From: Desulfovibrio sp. OttesenSCG-928-G15
GTDB taxonomy: Bacteria > Desulfobacterota > Desulfovibrionia > Desulfovibrionales > Desulfovibrionaceae
Direction: 5' to 3'
Assembly: GCA_030266525.1 (NCBI GenBank)
Contig: JAJDIC010000002.1
Span: 1-60,956 of the forward strand
DNA: 60,956 nt
A model generated the notes under the pieces. It was not told the origin of the DNA, ran no database searches, and worked only from the letters and a program-made list of their open reading frames with translations. Below are positions 32,001 to 39,966 of the stretch, one piece after another (the stretch's first letter is position 1; every line of letters begins with the position of its first letter). The position numbers and the translations under genes were made by a program.

Positions 32001-32086
32001 TAACACACCTGCGCGGCGAGGCTTTGCGTTCGCATCAGGGCGGAAAGATATTCGGCTATGCCGCCGTGGCCCGGGGAATGCTCCAT
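29003..32086 (-). CDS. MrfA/Hrq1-like DEAD-box helicase fused to a MrfB-like 3'-5' exonuclease domain
   Basis: About 1,027 residues. Helicase core: Walker A ATPTASGKSLTYTL (about 75-88), DEVH box VVVDEVHTYRG (about 195), motif VI region LQRGGRVGRSSQ. Next a DUF1998/MZB zinc module with four cysteines in CPCELGCPSCVHSPKCGSGN (about 715-735), then a linker. The last ~200 residues are an RNase H-like exonuclease of the RNase_H_2 type: VVLDVETR (about 830), FNITRFDYPVLE, and YCRKDVELTRDVF (about 975). In Bacillus subtilis these are separate proteins, MrfA and MrfB, that act together in mitomycin-lesion repair. Start uncertain: ATG 32086 or TTG 32125. Confidence 0.85.
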   Translation of the reverse strand: MEHSPGHGGIAEYLSALMRTQSLAAQVCYHTILPESAALSASVARPWPKAVAGVLEHVGIPSLYSHQAEAVDALRAGRDVIVATPTASGKSLTYTLPVIERFLHDPDARSLFLFPLKALAQDQLASFLAMTEHWPEGARPGAAVYDGDTTSHFRKKIRENPPQVLLTNPEMLHLSLLPHHHLWTTLFAGLALVVVDEVHTYRGVLGSHMALVFRRLQRIAALYGASPVFVFCSATVGNPAELAEQLTGRKPVPVLSGGAPMGKRHYLFMNPVESPSAIAIKLLKSALHRNLRTIVYCQSRRMVELISLWVAEQAGPYRERISAYRAGFLPEERREIEARMASGELLAVISTSALELGIDIGNLDLCILVGYPGTVMATLQRGGRVGRSSQESAVVLIAQEDALDQYIVRHGEEFFTRPPEKAVLNPENPVILERHLECAAAELALSQTRTTDREWLASGVVQDAIGALSRKGLLLQSADGSQWLAARKRPQRNVSLRGSGLTVTIENGDGELIGCVDGARALREAHPGALYLHRGRHYEISELDLPGGRALARPFRPAWFTRTRSNKETEILSLDASLRVNGIALQRGRLRITDTVTGYEKRASKNRQLLGVVPLDLPPLVFETEGLWFQIPPSAQQHIEQAKMHFMGAIHALEHVCIGILPLLVMSDRNDFGGISTPMHLQTGRPTVFIYDGMPGGAGLCRAAFPVAGQFFGHVLKAMRDCPCELGCPSCVHSPKCGSGNRPIDKEGALELLEVMLEESGVAAKEAEAILASPPSGLQDAPDHDDLEFHTHELHVADSAAGHGEHNAGRGGKGNTVAARRSDEAEKALRANTDYVVLDVETRYSAAEIGGWHKCSRMGVSIAVLYDSRTDQFTAYTQEAIPAMAEVLATAPLVIGFNITRFDYPVLEPHAPDFAFRSLPTLDMLTKVHEQLSYRVSLDNIAGATLGAKKSANGLLALKWWKEQKLEKIEEYCRKDVELTRDVFRFGRDNGYVLFTNKAGQAVRVRASWGEETDRKIIKKQQSSQNR

Positions 32087-32171
32087 GACAAGTTCATTCT
32101 TATCTCCAAGCGGAGCAAAGCTCAAGCGGCTTGCCCTATCAGCCGCTCCGGCCGGCGGCGCGTCACTGTTC

Positions 32172-32201
32172 TTGGCGGTTCAGCCGGAACCATGTATACA
32201 T
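32172..32201 (+). promoter_or_regulatory. Candidate promoter for the proline-racemase-family gene
   Basis: TTGGCG (32172-32177), 17-base spacer, TATACA (32195-32200), about 40 bases before the start codon. The -10 sits inside a 10-bp palindrome ATGTATACAT (32192-32201), which could be part of an operator. Confidence 0.4.
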
Positions 32202-32242
32202 AACAATGCAATCACAATTTGTCTGATTTACAGGAGGAAACA

Positions 32243-33298
32243 ATGACGTATTCAAGAATGCTGCAGGCAGTGGACACGCACTGCGCAGGGCTGGCAGGCC
32301 GCGTTATCACCGGCGGTGTGCCGCATATTCCCGGCGACTCTGCCTACGAGCAAATGCAGTACCTGCGCGACCATGACGACCAGATTCGCCTGCTTACCCT
32401 GCGTGAGCCGCGCGGCTACCCCGCTTTGTGCAGCAACATCATTGTGCCGCCCAAAAACCCCAAGGCGGCGGCGGGCTATATTATCATGGAGCAGGTCGAA
32501 TACCCGCTCATGTCCGGCACCAACACCATTTCCGTTGCCACCGTGCTGCTTGAAACCGGCATGGTGCCCATGGTCGAACCGCTGACCAGGTTGACCCTTG
32601 AGTCTCCGGGAGGGCTCATTGATATTGAAGCCACGTGCAAAAACGGCAAGGTTCAGGAAATCAAATTCAGGAATATTCCGGCCTTTGCCGTGCATCTGGA
32701 TGCGGAAATAGATGTTCCCACCCTTGGCAAGGTTACCGTGGACGTGGCCTGGGGCGGTATGTTCTACGCCATTGCCGACGTGCGCCAGTTCAAGGGGCTC
32801 GAGCTAAAGCCCGAACACGGCGGGGAACTGTGCCGCATTGCTTCCATGGTACGTCAGGCCGCGCACGAACAACTCCCGGTTTCCCACCCGGATTTCCCGG
32901 ATGTGGGTATCACCATTTCCCAGCTCTCAGGCCCGGCAGACATTCCCGGAGCGGACTGGAAAAACTCGGTTACCATGGCTTCCGGCACGGTGGACTGGAA
33001 CAACCCAAGCACCTGGAAAGGCGGCATGGACAGAAGCCCCTGCGGCACCGGCACCAGTGCAAAAATGGCCTGTCTGTACGCCAAGGGTGAGCTGAAGCTG
33101 AACCAGAAATTCCGCCACGCAGGCGTGCTGAACACCATTTTTACCGGCGAACTGGTGGAAGAAACCAATGTAGGCCCATACAAGGCGGTTGTCCCCACCA
33201 TTGGAGGCCAGGCCTGGATTACCGGCTACTACACCTACGTGCTGGATCCGACCGATCCTTTTCCAAATGGGTACACCTGCGGAGACATCTGGGGCTAG
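32243..33298 (+). CDS. Proline racemase superfamily protein (hydroxyproline epimerase-like)
   Basis: 351 residues of the two-domain proline racemase fold, which covers proline racemase, 4-hydroxyproline 2-epimerase and trans-3-hydroxyproline dehydratase. The second catalytic motif DRSPCGTGTSAK keeps its cysteine (C267). At the first site, where MCGHG is usual, it reads MSGTN with S91, so this is a Ser/Cys variant and also lacks the neighbouring His. Activity is therefore uncertain between 4-hydroxyproline epimerase-like and a different reaction. ATG 32243 has AGGAGG six bases upstream. No hydroxyproline transport or breakdown gene is adjacent. Confidence 0.85.
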   Translation: MTYSRMLQAVDTHCAGLAGRVITGGVPHIPGDSAYEQMQYLRDHDDQIRLLTLREPRGYPALCSNIIVPPKNPKAAAGYIIMEQVEYPLMSGTNTISVATVLLETGMVPMVEPLTRLTLESPGGLIDIEATCKNGKVQEIKFRNIPAFAVHLDAEIDVPTLGKVTVDVAWGGMFYAIADVRQFKGLELKPEHGGELCRIASMVRQAAHEQLPVSHPDFPDVGITISQLSGPADIPGADWKNSVTMASGTVDWNNPSTWKGGMDRSPCGTGTSAKMACLYAKGELKLNQKFRHAGVLNTIFTGELVEETNVGPYKAVVPTIGGQAWITGYYTYVLDPTDPFPNGYTCGDIWG

Positions 33299-33426
33299 TG
33301 AAACGCGGATTTTTTCCGTCTGGACTGCGTTGCTGCGTCCATTTTTTCAGGGGGCTGGACTCTTAAGTCCTGCCCCCTGAAAAAATGAACGCGCGCCTTG
33401 CCAGACGGAAAAACTCAGCGTTTCAC
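33298..33426. repeat. Nested-hairpin element (copy C) between convergent racemase gene and radA
   Basis: The best-preserved copy. Three nested pairs: GTGAAACGC (33298-33306) with GCGTTTCAC (33418-33426); TTTTTCCGTCTGG (33311-33323) with CCAGACGGAAAAA (33401-33413); and an inner 20-base stem 33342-33361 with 33366-33385, holding GGGGGC.GGACT and AGTCC.GCCCCC with one T:T mismatch. The whole 129 bp can fold as one palindrome starting at the last base of the racemase stop codon. Confidence 0.75.
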
Positions 33427-33449
33427 TGACTCGCGCTGCTATCGGAGAT

Positions 33450-33556
33450 GGAAGAGGAAAAGGGTCGCTTCGCTCCCTTTTCGGAAGAGAGGGGAAAGGG
33501 ATTGCTTCGCTCCCCTTTCGGAAGAGAAGGGAAAGGGGCTGCTTTGCTCCATTTTC
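33450..33556. repeat. Three imperfect tandem repeats downstream of radA
   Basis: Units at 33450-33482 (33 bp), 33483-33519 (37 bp) and 33520-33556 (37 bp), each starting GGAAGAG and ending TTGCTCC-like plus TTTC. Each unit contains a purine run (GGGAAAGGG) and its pyrimidine complement (TCCCCTTTC), so each can form a hairpin. The block lies 12 bp past the radA stop. Confidence 0.7.
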
Positions 33557-33567
33557 GTCAGAGGGTG

Positions 33568-34935
33568 TTACTTTTTTCTTGAGAAAAGGGCTTTTTGCAT
33601 GGCTGTGAGCGTACCGTAGCCCTTGCTGCTTTTGGCCTCTTCGCCTTTTCCGCCCGCGATTAGCGGCGCTACTATGGGCGAATAGCCAAGGCGTAGGGCC
33701 TGGGCCTCGCGTACCGAATGCCCCGCTACTGGGCGAAGTTGCCCGTTCAGGTCTACCTCTCCCCAGAAAACGGCTCTCTCCGGCAGCGGCATGTCGTAGT
33801 AAGAAGACAGCAGCGCCGCCACCAGGGCCGCGTCCATGCCCGGTTCCATCAGGCGCATGCCGCCGCCGATTTTGGCGTAAATATCCACCTGGGCGAAGGA
33901 AAGGTGCAGCCTTTTTTCCAATACGGCGAGCAGGAGGTGCAGCCGGTTTACATCAAAGCCGAGTGCCGTGCGTCTTGGGATAGCCAGATAGCTTTTGGTC
34001 ACCAGAGCCTGCACTTCAACAGCCAGCGGACGCTGCCCGTCAAGAGCCATGACCACGGCGGTGCCGGAAAGGCTTGCATCTCGTGCGCCAAGGAAATAGG
34101 TGGAGGGGTCTTCCACCAGTTCCATACCCTGTCTGGCCATTTGGAAAATCAGCATTTCCTGGTTCGGGCCAAAACGGTTTTTCATGACCCGTAACAGCCG
34201 GAATACCTGCTGCCGGTCGCCTTCCAGCGAGATGACAGTATCCACCATATGTTCCAGCAGGCGTGGCCCGGCCAGGGTGCCGTCCTTGGTTACATGCCCC
34301 ACCAAAACTACGGCTGTGCCGGATTTTTTGCAGTGCTCCACCACTTCCGTGGCTACGGCCCGCACCTGACTGACATTGCCGGGCAGACCTTCGGCCCGTG
34401 ATGATGTGAGAGTCTGCACCGAATCAAGAATAAGCAGACCGGGAGCATTCGGGCCGTCCAGTTGGCCGAGAATATCTTCAATACTGGATGTGGCCAGGGC
34501 GTACAAGTTGTCGTGCAGCAGGCCAAGGCGCTCCGCCCTCCCCTTGACCTGGGCGAGTGACTCCTCACCGGAAAGATAGACCGTGCGAATGCCGGAAGCG
34601 GCAACCGCGCCCGCCATTTGCAAAAGGAGAGTGGATTTGCCGATTCCCGGCTCCCCGCCCACCAAAATGGCGGAACCTGGCACAATACCCGCCCCGAGCA
34701 CCCGATCCAGCGCGTCCATGCCTGTACTGAATACAGCGCCTGTATTTTCACCGGCGTCAGCCAGACGCATGACGGGTTCGGCCCTGTTGCCAAGGCTTGC
34801 ACCAGCCAAACGCGCGCCCCCGACCCGCACGGGCGACAGGGTGTTCCACTCCCCGCAGGCCGGGCACTGCCCTTTCCACTGGGACGAGCGCGAGCCGCAG
34901 GCATCGCACACATATATTTCTCTTTCTTTGGCCAT
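33568..34935 (-). CDS. radA: DNA repair protein RadA (Sms)
   Basis: RecA-like ATPase that drives branch migration during recombinational repair. 455 residues: N-terminal C4 zinc finger (C10, C13, C24, C27), Walker A GGEPGIGKST (about 90), the RadA-specific KNRFG motif (about 250) and a Lon-like C-terminal domain (DAALVAALLSSYYDMPLPER). Complete in all motifs. The zinc-ribbon membrane protein gene is about 40 bp upstream on the same strand. Confidence 0.96.
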   Translation of the reverse strand: MAKEREIYVCDACGSRSSQWKGQCPACGEWNTLSPVRVGGARLAGASLGNRAEPVMRLADAGENTGAVFSTGMDALDRVLGAGIVPGSAILVGGEPGIGKSTLLLQMAGAVAASGIRTVYLSGEESLAQVKGRAERLGLLHDNLYALATSSIEDILGQLDGPNAPGLLILDSVQTLTSSRAEGLPGNVSQVRAVATEVVEHCKKSGTAVVLVGHVTKDGTLAGPRLLEHMVDTVISLEGDRQQVFRLLRVMKNRFGPNQEMLIFQMARQGMELVEDPSTYFLGARDASLSGTAVVMALDGQRPLAVEVQALVTKSYLAIPRRTALGFDVNRLHLLLAVLEKRLHLSFAQVDIYAKIGGGMRLMEPGMDAALVAALLSSYYDMPLPERAVFWGEVDLNGQLRPVAGHSVREAQALRLGYSPIVAPLIAGGKGEEAKSSKGYGTLTAMQKALFSRKK

Positions 34936-34976
34936 GGCGGGGTGTGTGTGGCGTACTGATATATGCCGACAGGAGA

Positions 34977-35756
34977 TTACTCTTGCGAAACGTTTTGCGC
35001 GTCCGCGACACGCAAGTGGAAGCGGTGCAGAGTTTCCGGCAGCGAGTCAAATATCACGGTAAACGGCACCTTGCCGCCGGGCGGAACATTGGCGTTGCTG
35101 CTGAGTAGCTGTACCTTGTTGTTCAACGCCTCGGTCAGGTGCTTTTCATTCAGACTTTGCAACTGGTACAAATCCAGGGTAACGCCGCAAAGCTGCTTCT
35201 GGTGACTAAGCACCTTGCCGTCCTTGTCGGTAAGCCAGGCGTCCACAACAATGTTGGACTTGTTCACCGTGGAAGAATTAACCACATACCCCTGCAACAC
35301 AACCAGCCTGCCCATATGAATATTGTCCACCAAAGACTGGCGCAGTTCGCTGATGGTAACATCCGTGATGGGCGAGGGGCCGGGGCCGCTTCCTTCAACC
35401 TGTTCGCCGGTGCCGCCCTGTCCGTCTGTATTTTCCGCAACAGGCTCTGCTTGCTGGGTAGATTCATTCGGGGAGTCAACAGGAGAAAGGAACGAGGTAT
35501 ATGCCCACCAGCCGCCCGCAAGCAGAGCGGCAGCAAAAAGAACGGATACGGCAATATTGCGGATTAGCTTTACACGAGGGGAAAGGGGCTTTTTCCCTTT
35601 TGCGACGGCGGCCTCATCAGCGGGCGCTGCTTGCGCAAGCCCCTGCTGCATGGGAAATATCATGCCGCACTGGGTGCACCGAGCCTTCTTGCCGGGCGCA
35701 TAAAGCTCATCCGGCATAGCAAAGACTGTTTCACATCTGGGGCAGGTTATTTCCAT
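34977..35756 (-). CDS. Zinc-ribbon, single-pass membrane protein (DUF3426-like)
   Basis: 259 residues. The N-terminus is an MJ0042-type zinc ribbon (MEITCPRCETVFAMP ... KARCTQCGMIF; two CxxC pairs). A basic stretch and one membrane helix follow (about 72-92, IAVSVLFAAALLAGGWWAYT), then a Gly/Ser/Pro-rich linker and a C-terminal beta domain (VVLQGYVVNSSTVNKSNIVV; PPGGKVPFTVIFDSLPETLH) like DUF3426. Such proteins are widespread in delta-proteobacteria; function unknown. Start chosen at ATG 35756; ATG 35762 is equally possible. Confidence 0.75.
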   Translation of the reverse strand: MEITCPRCETVFAMPDELYAPGKKARCTQCGMIFPMQQGLAQAAPADEAAVAKGKKPLSPRVKLIRNIAVSVLFAAALLAGGWWAYTSFLSPVDSPNESTQQAEPVAENTDGQGGTGEQVEGSGPGPSPITDVTISELRQSLVDNIHMGRLVVLQGYVVNSSTVNKSNIVVDAWLTDKDGKVLSHQKQLCGVTLDLYQLQSLNEKHLTEALNNKVQLLSSNANVPPGGKVPFTVIFDSLPETLHRFHLRVADAQNVSQE

Positions 35757-35829
35757 ATGCATACTCGCGCAAAAAGCTTGCCGGTATATATTGCACAACC
35801 TGTATTACAGGCTGCTGATAAACAAAGCG

Positions 35830-36357
35830 CTATTCCAGGGATGCTACATAGATGGACGGCAGTTCCCGAAACCGCTCCGCATAGTCCAAACCGTAACCAA
35901 CAATAAAGCCTTCCCGCAGAGAGAAGCCCGCGTAATCAACGGTTACATCCGTTTCCCGACGTTCCAGTTTATCAATCAAGGCGGCAAGACGCAACGATTT
36001 TACCCCCCTTTTGTGCAACTCTGCCTGCAAAAAAGCCATGCTGAATCCTGTGTCCACCACGTCTTCCACAATCAGCACATGCCGCCCGGCAATGGGCAGT
36101 TCCACGTCTTTTGTAAGCACTACGTTGCCGGAACTGTCTGCGGTGTTTCCGTAACTTGTCAGTCGTATAAAGTCGATCTGGGGCCGCACGGTAAGCTCTT
36201 TGACCAAATCGGAACAGAACATGAACGCGCCCTTGAGCACACAAAGAACCACCAGGTCCTTTCCGTCATAGTCCTTGTTGATCTTTTCGGCCAGGCTTTT
36301 GACCCGCGCGGCGATTTCCTCGGAAGAAAAAATTTCGGTAAGGGAAGTAATGTTCAA
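35830..36357 (-). CDS. hpt: Hypoxanthine phosphoribosyltransferase
   Basis: Purine salvage: joins hypoxanthine or guanine to PRPP. 175 residues with the PRPP-binding motif HVLIVEDVVDTGFSM, the hood segment LTSYGNTADSSGNV and VLCVLKGAFMFCSDL. The start is TTG 36357, preceded by GGAGGG; no ATG lies near enough. The next gene upstream on the same strand ends 54 bp away. Confidence 0.93.
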   Translation of the reverse strand: MNITSLTEIFSSEEIAARVKSLAEKINKDYDGKDLVVLCVLKGAFMFCSDLVKELTVRPQIDFIRLTSYGNTADSSGNVVLTKDVELPIAGRHVLIVEDVVDTGFSMAFLQAELHKRGVKSLRLAALIDKLERRETDVTVDYAGFSLREGFIVGYGLDYAERFRELPSIYVASLE

Positions 36358-36411
36358 GCGCCCTCCGTTTTGCTCCAGGCTGCGAATTTCCAGGCAACCG
36401 GCCCTGAATAA

Positions 36412-36873
36412 TTACAGTATTCTCTGCATGGCGACTTCATCACAATCAGGAAATTTGGGGCAGTGCACACAGTCAGCCCAAATTTTTTGCGGCAAAATGT
36501 CTTTGCCCACTTCCTTGAACCCCAGGGAAGCAAAAAAACCCGTCTTGTACGTGAGAGTGAAAACCCGGTGAATACCCATAGCTTTCGCGTCATCAATACA
36601 GGCGTTGACAAGCAGGCCGCCACAGCCCTGTCGGCGGTAACGCTCGTGCACAAGAAGGGAGCGCACTTCCGCCATGTCTTCCCACACAATAGACAGGGCG
36701 CAACAGCCCACAAGATGCCCTTCGGAATCTCGTAACAAAAAAAAGTCGCGCGTGTGGCTGTACAGGTCAGAGAGCGACCTTGGTAAAATAACGCCTGTGC
36801 TGGAAATTTCCAGAAGAAAGCCGTGCACTTCCTTCATGTCACTCACCCGCGCGCGCTGTGTGGAAAAATTCAT
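36412..36873 (-). CDS. argA: N-acetyltransferase, short ArgA-type N-acetylglutamate synthase
   Basis: 153-residue GNAT-fold protein. The acetyl-CoA site is VHERYRRQGCGGLLVNACID and the C-terminal signature is LPQKIWADCVHCPKFPDCDE, which I associate with the short N-acetylglutamate synthases that lack the amino-acid-kinase domain. It would start arginine synthesis, upstream of the ArgD encoded at 6147. I start at ATG 36873 (AGGG seven bases upstream); the frame extends 16 codons further without similarity. Confidence 0.8.
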   Translation of the reverse strand: MNFSTQRARVSDMKEVHGFLLEISSTGVILPRSLSDLYSHTRDFFLLRDSEGHLVGCCALSIVWEDMAEVRSLLVHERYRRQGCGGLLVNACIDDAKAMGIHRVFTLTYKTGFFASLGFKEVGKDILPQKIWADCVHCPKFPDCDEVAMQRIL

Positions 36874-37047
36874 GGCAAGCCCTGTTGTCGCACTCAAGCA
36901 ACGCTGAAAAACGGTTTGCACGGCGAGTTATTCAAAAGAAGCACACTGAAAAACAGGCCGAAAATACATCAAAAGACAAAAGGGCAAGGGGCGATTCCAC
37001 TGCTACCGGAAACCACCCCGCGCCACTGCATTAATAAACCGCTCTGT

Positions 37048-37533
37048 CTATTTGCCGAGTATTTCGTTGATGCTGTCCCGAATGTCGGCTTCGTCCATCA
37101 AGCCCTGATGGTTAAACACAAGCTCACCCTGCGGGTTGTAAATAAGCAGCTGCGGCACAGCCCGCACCCGGATGCGCTGGATGAAGTCGCCCTTGCCCAG
37201 AAGAACGGAATAATTGATATTCATTTCTTCCATATAGTTGGCAAGCGCCTTGGGTTCCTTGTCAACGGAAACGCCAATGAACTCCACCTTGTCCTTGGGC
37301 ATAAGCTTGCGCAGGTTAACCAGGCCGGGAATTTCATCCCTGCACGGCGGGCACCAGGAAGCGAACACGTTCACCACCACCACTTTGCCTTTTTCCGCGT
37401 TCACGCGCTTGAAAAAACCGGCACCGTCCACGGTGGGAATATCGGAAGGATTAACAGAAGCCGCCATACAATCCGCAGCTCCAAAACAAAGAATAACCGC
37501 CAACACAGACAGGCACAGGAAAAATCGACGCAT
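37048..37533 (-). CDS. TlpA-type periplasmic thioredoxin
   Basis: 161 residues with a signal peptide (about 1-25, ending CMAA) and a thioredoxin fold: VVVVNVFASWCPPCRDEIPG carries the redox WCPPC motif, followed by VEFIGVSVDKEP and VRAVPQLLIYNPQGEL with the cis-proline. Such proteins reduce periplasmic disulphides or supply electrons for cytochrome c maturation. The start is ATG 37533, with AAGGAG five bases upstream. No cytochrome-maturation genes are nearby. Confidence 0.88.
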   Translation of the reverse strand: MRRFFLCLSVLAVILCFGAADCMAASVNPSDIPTVDGAGFFKRVNAEKGKVVVVNVFASWCPPCRDEIPGLVNLRKLMPKDKVEFIGVSVDKEPKALANYMEEMNINYSVLLGKGDFIQRIRVRAVPQLLIYNPQGELVFNHQGLMDEADIRDSINEILGK

Positions 37534-37826
37534 ACTCACTCCTTTCGGTTACGGCCTGCTCCCGATGGTAAACCGGGTGGTCAATCCCGGATGCAGACAG
37601 GCCGACACTCTATATATACAACATACATACACTTTCGTCCAGTGCCGGTCCGGCTTGTCCACCGCTTTCGCTGCCATTGATATACCGCTGCATTGTATGA
37701 TAATTCGCATAGTGCAGGTATTTGCAGCGACAAGGCAATGCCAGCTAGCCACCGGCTACCGTCTTATGCAGCTATGGCCAAAGCCCTACCCGGTCTTTAT
37801 AAACAGCTTGGCAACAGGAGAATACA

Positions 37827-38189
37827 ATGATTACACGAAAAAACGAACTTCGCTCGGACAAGCATGAAGCCTTTCGCGGCGGCAAAGGCACCGTACAGAT
37901 GGACCATTTTCTCGATCAGGCCACTGTTAACGGCGCGGGAAGGCTTTTCGCCAAGAGCATTGTTCCGCCGGGAGCCTCTGTCGGCTATCACAAGCACGAG
38001 GGCGATAACGAAACCTATTACATCCTGAGCGGGAAAGCCCTGATAAACGATAACGGCACCGAGGTGGAAATGGGCCCCGGCGACTGCCATTTTTGCCCGG
38101 ACGGACATTCGCACGGCATAGAAAATATTGGCGATGAAGACCTTATCTACATCGCTCTGATCTTGTTCACCAAGCAAAAAACCGAATAA
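37827..38189 (+). CDS. Cupin-domain protein
   Basis: 120-residue single cupin. Metal-ligand motif 1 is GYHKHEGDNETYYILSG and motif 2 is GDCHFCPDGHSHGIEN, giving the usual three His and one Glu. Small stand-alone cupins include sugar isomerases, dioxygenases and sensors; the function is unknown. AGGAG lies six bases before ATG. Confidence 0.85.
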   Translation: MITRKNELRSDKHEAFRGGKGTVQMDHFLDQATVNGAGRLFAKSIVPPGASVGYHKHEGDNETYYILSGKALINDNGTEVEMGPGDCHFCPDGHSHGIENIGDEDLIYIALILFTKQKTE

Positions 38190-38203
38190 CACCTGTCGCC
38201 GCA

Positions 38204-38235
38204 AGGGACCGCCTTCACAACAAGGGGGCGGCCCT
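38204..38235. terminator. Hairpin between convergent cupin and receiver/TPR genes
   Basis: AGGG-A-CCGCC (38204-38213) pairs with GGCGGCCCT (38227-38235) with one bulged base, starting 14 bases after the cupin stop. A run of C follows, not T, so termination efficiency is unclear. Confidence 0.4.
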
Positions 38236-38332
38236 CCCCCCCCCTGAACCCGTGCTTTTACAAGGCCCCTCACCGACTTCGCAAGGCCCCATCGTTGCGG
38301 AGGCAAGGCCTCAGCGCAGTTTCCGCACGGCG

Positions 38333-39700
38333 CTACCTTGGCTTTCGCAAGCTCTGAAGCGCCGTTGCCGCCGTTTTCATGCCGGGTTCCAGCTCCAGCG
38401 CTATGGAAAAGCACCTGTCGGCCTGTTCACGGTTTCCGCCGCGCATCAGCACCTGCCCCATGTTATAGGCCACCTGGGCCGACCTTCGCGGAAAATCGGC
38501 GTTCAGTTCAAGAGCCTTTTCAATGCAGCGCCGCCCTTTCAGCTGCATGGCCCCCTGCGCAAAGGCAAGGCCCATGTTATATTGAAGCGTTTCGTCATCC
38601 GGTATGACCGAACTGGCCCAAGTGTATTCGGCAATGGCATCCTGCCACTTCCCCTGTTTGCGCAGCAGCATGGCAAGCTGGTTCACAATGTTCAGGTCTT
38701 CCCGGCAGAAATTGTTCTTGCGCTTTTCCAGCGTCTCCCGAAGGAAGGTTTCCATGTCTTCCGGATTGTGGGCTGAATACATGGTGGCTATGCGCTCCAC
38801 AAGAGATGAGGCGTCTTCCGCAATGGCCTTGCCCGCCTTGGAAACCACTTCGTCAAACAGCTTGCGCGCCTGCCCTTTTTGCCCCAGCGTCAACATTGTT
38901 TCCGCCATTTGCAGCTTGCGGTGCATATTGAGCGGAGACAGGGCGTCCAATTCCACCAGATAGGCGAGATATTCATTTTGATCGTTCTTTTCTTTGGCCA
39001 GGCCCGCAAGTTTTTGCAGAGGGGCGAGAAACATGTCGGTCACTTCGCGGGCTTTTTTATACGCGGCGGCGGCGGCCCCGGTGTTGCCGAGGGCAGCTTC
39101 TGCATCGCCCAAAAGCAGATAGGCCGCGCCAATGGGCAAATCAAAACCGATAATGTCTTCGGCAATCAGCTTTACCTGACCCGGCAGGCCGTTTTGCAAA
39201 AGCTTGCGCCCGGAAAGCAGCTTTTCCGCCACCACGCCGCCGGGCTTGATGGTAACAGCCAGCTTCTGGGCCAGCTTGGGCATGGATATGGGCTTGGTTA
39301 TAAAATTGTCCGCTCCCTGCTCGTGCAAATATACCACCCAGTCGCGCTCCGCTTCCATGGCAAGCACGACAATGGGGACAGAAGGAAAGCGCGCTTTGAA
39401 TTCCTGAATGCGCAAGGCAGGATCTTCGCGGTATCGGTCATGCTCAATAAGCAAAAGCGGCAGCCGTTTTTTCGCCAAAGCGTCTTCAATGACCGGAATA
39501 ACCCTGTCCACATCCTTCAGGCACACGCAGGGCGTAAACTTTTGCAGGCAAAGAAATTTGTTCAGGAACGACTTGAGCAGATCGGCAAAAGCATTGTCCC
39601 GGGTTGCTGCAATAAAAAAGCCCCCCCGCTGCAATACAAAATCGCGGACAACAACTTCCAGGGAAGAAAAACCGTCAAAGCGAATACTTGATGAGGACAT
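38333..39700 (-). CDS. Receiver-like domain plus TPR protein
   Basis: 455 residues. The first ~150 resemble a CheY receiver: FFIAATRDNAFADLLKSFL, LPLLLIEHDRY and GADNFITKPISMPKL, the last with the conserved lysine. The acidic pair at the end of strand 1 is RD instead of DD, and the switch Thr/Ser is Ala (VVLAMEAE), so phosphorylation may not work normally. From about 195 to the end it is tetratricopeptide repeats (AAAAYKKAREV, DAIAEYTWASSVIPDD, ADRCFSIALELEPGMK). Stands alone; role not known. Confidence 0.75.
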   Translation of the reverse strand: MSSSSIRFDGFSSLEVVVRDFVLQRGGFFIAATRDNAFADLLKSFLNKFLCLQKFTPCVCLKDVDRVIPVIEDALAKKRLPLLLIEHDRYREDPALRIQEFKARFPSVPIVVLAMEAERDWVVYLHEQGADNFITKPISMPKLAQKLAVTIKPGGVVAEKLLSGRKLLQNGLPGQVKLIAEDIIGFDLPIGAAYLLLGDAEAALGNTGAAAAAYKKAREVTDMFLAPLQKLAGLAKEKNDQNEYLAYLVELDALSPLNMHRKLQMAETMLTLGQKGQARKLFDEVVSKAGKAIAEDASSLVERIATMYSAHNPEDMETFLRETLEKRKNNFCREDLNIVNQLAMLLRKQGKWQDAIAEYTWASSVIPDDETLQYNMGLAFAQGAMQLKGRRCIEKALELNADFPRRSAQVAYNMGQVLMRGGNREQADRCFSIALELEPGMKTAATALQSLRKPR

Positions 39701-39966
39701 GGGGAGCCGTGGTGACAGGTGCTGCGCCGCATAATATGCAATGCCGGCACAAAAAATACCGGGTAATAACTGACGTCAACATAACGAAGGAAGGGCCTCG
39801 TGTAAATCGCTTCTGTCGCAAGTTGTGGACATCACCTGACAAAACAGGGGAAAAACATCGTTTGCCGGAACGATTTTCCCGCAGACGTACCGCACTGCCG
39901 CTTGCCCTGCTACCTTGTATCGGGTATAGTAAAGCAAGGTAAAAATTACATTTTCGTCAGGTACGC

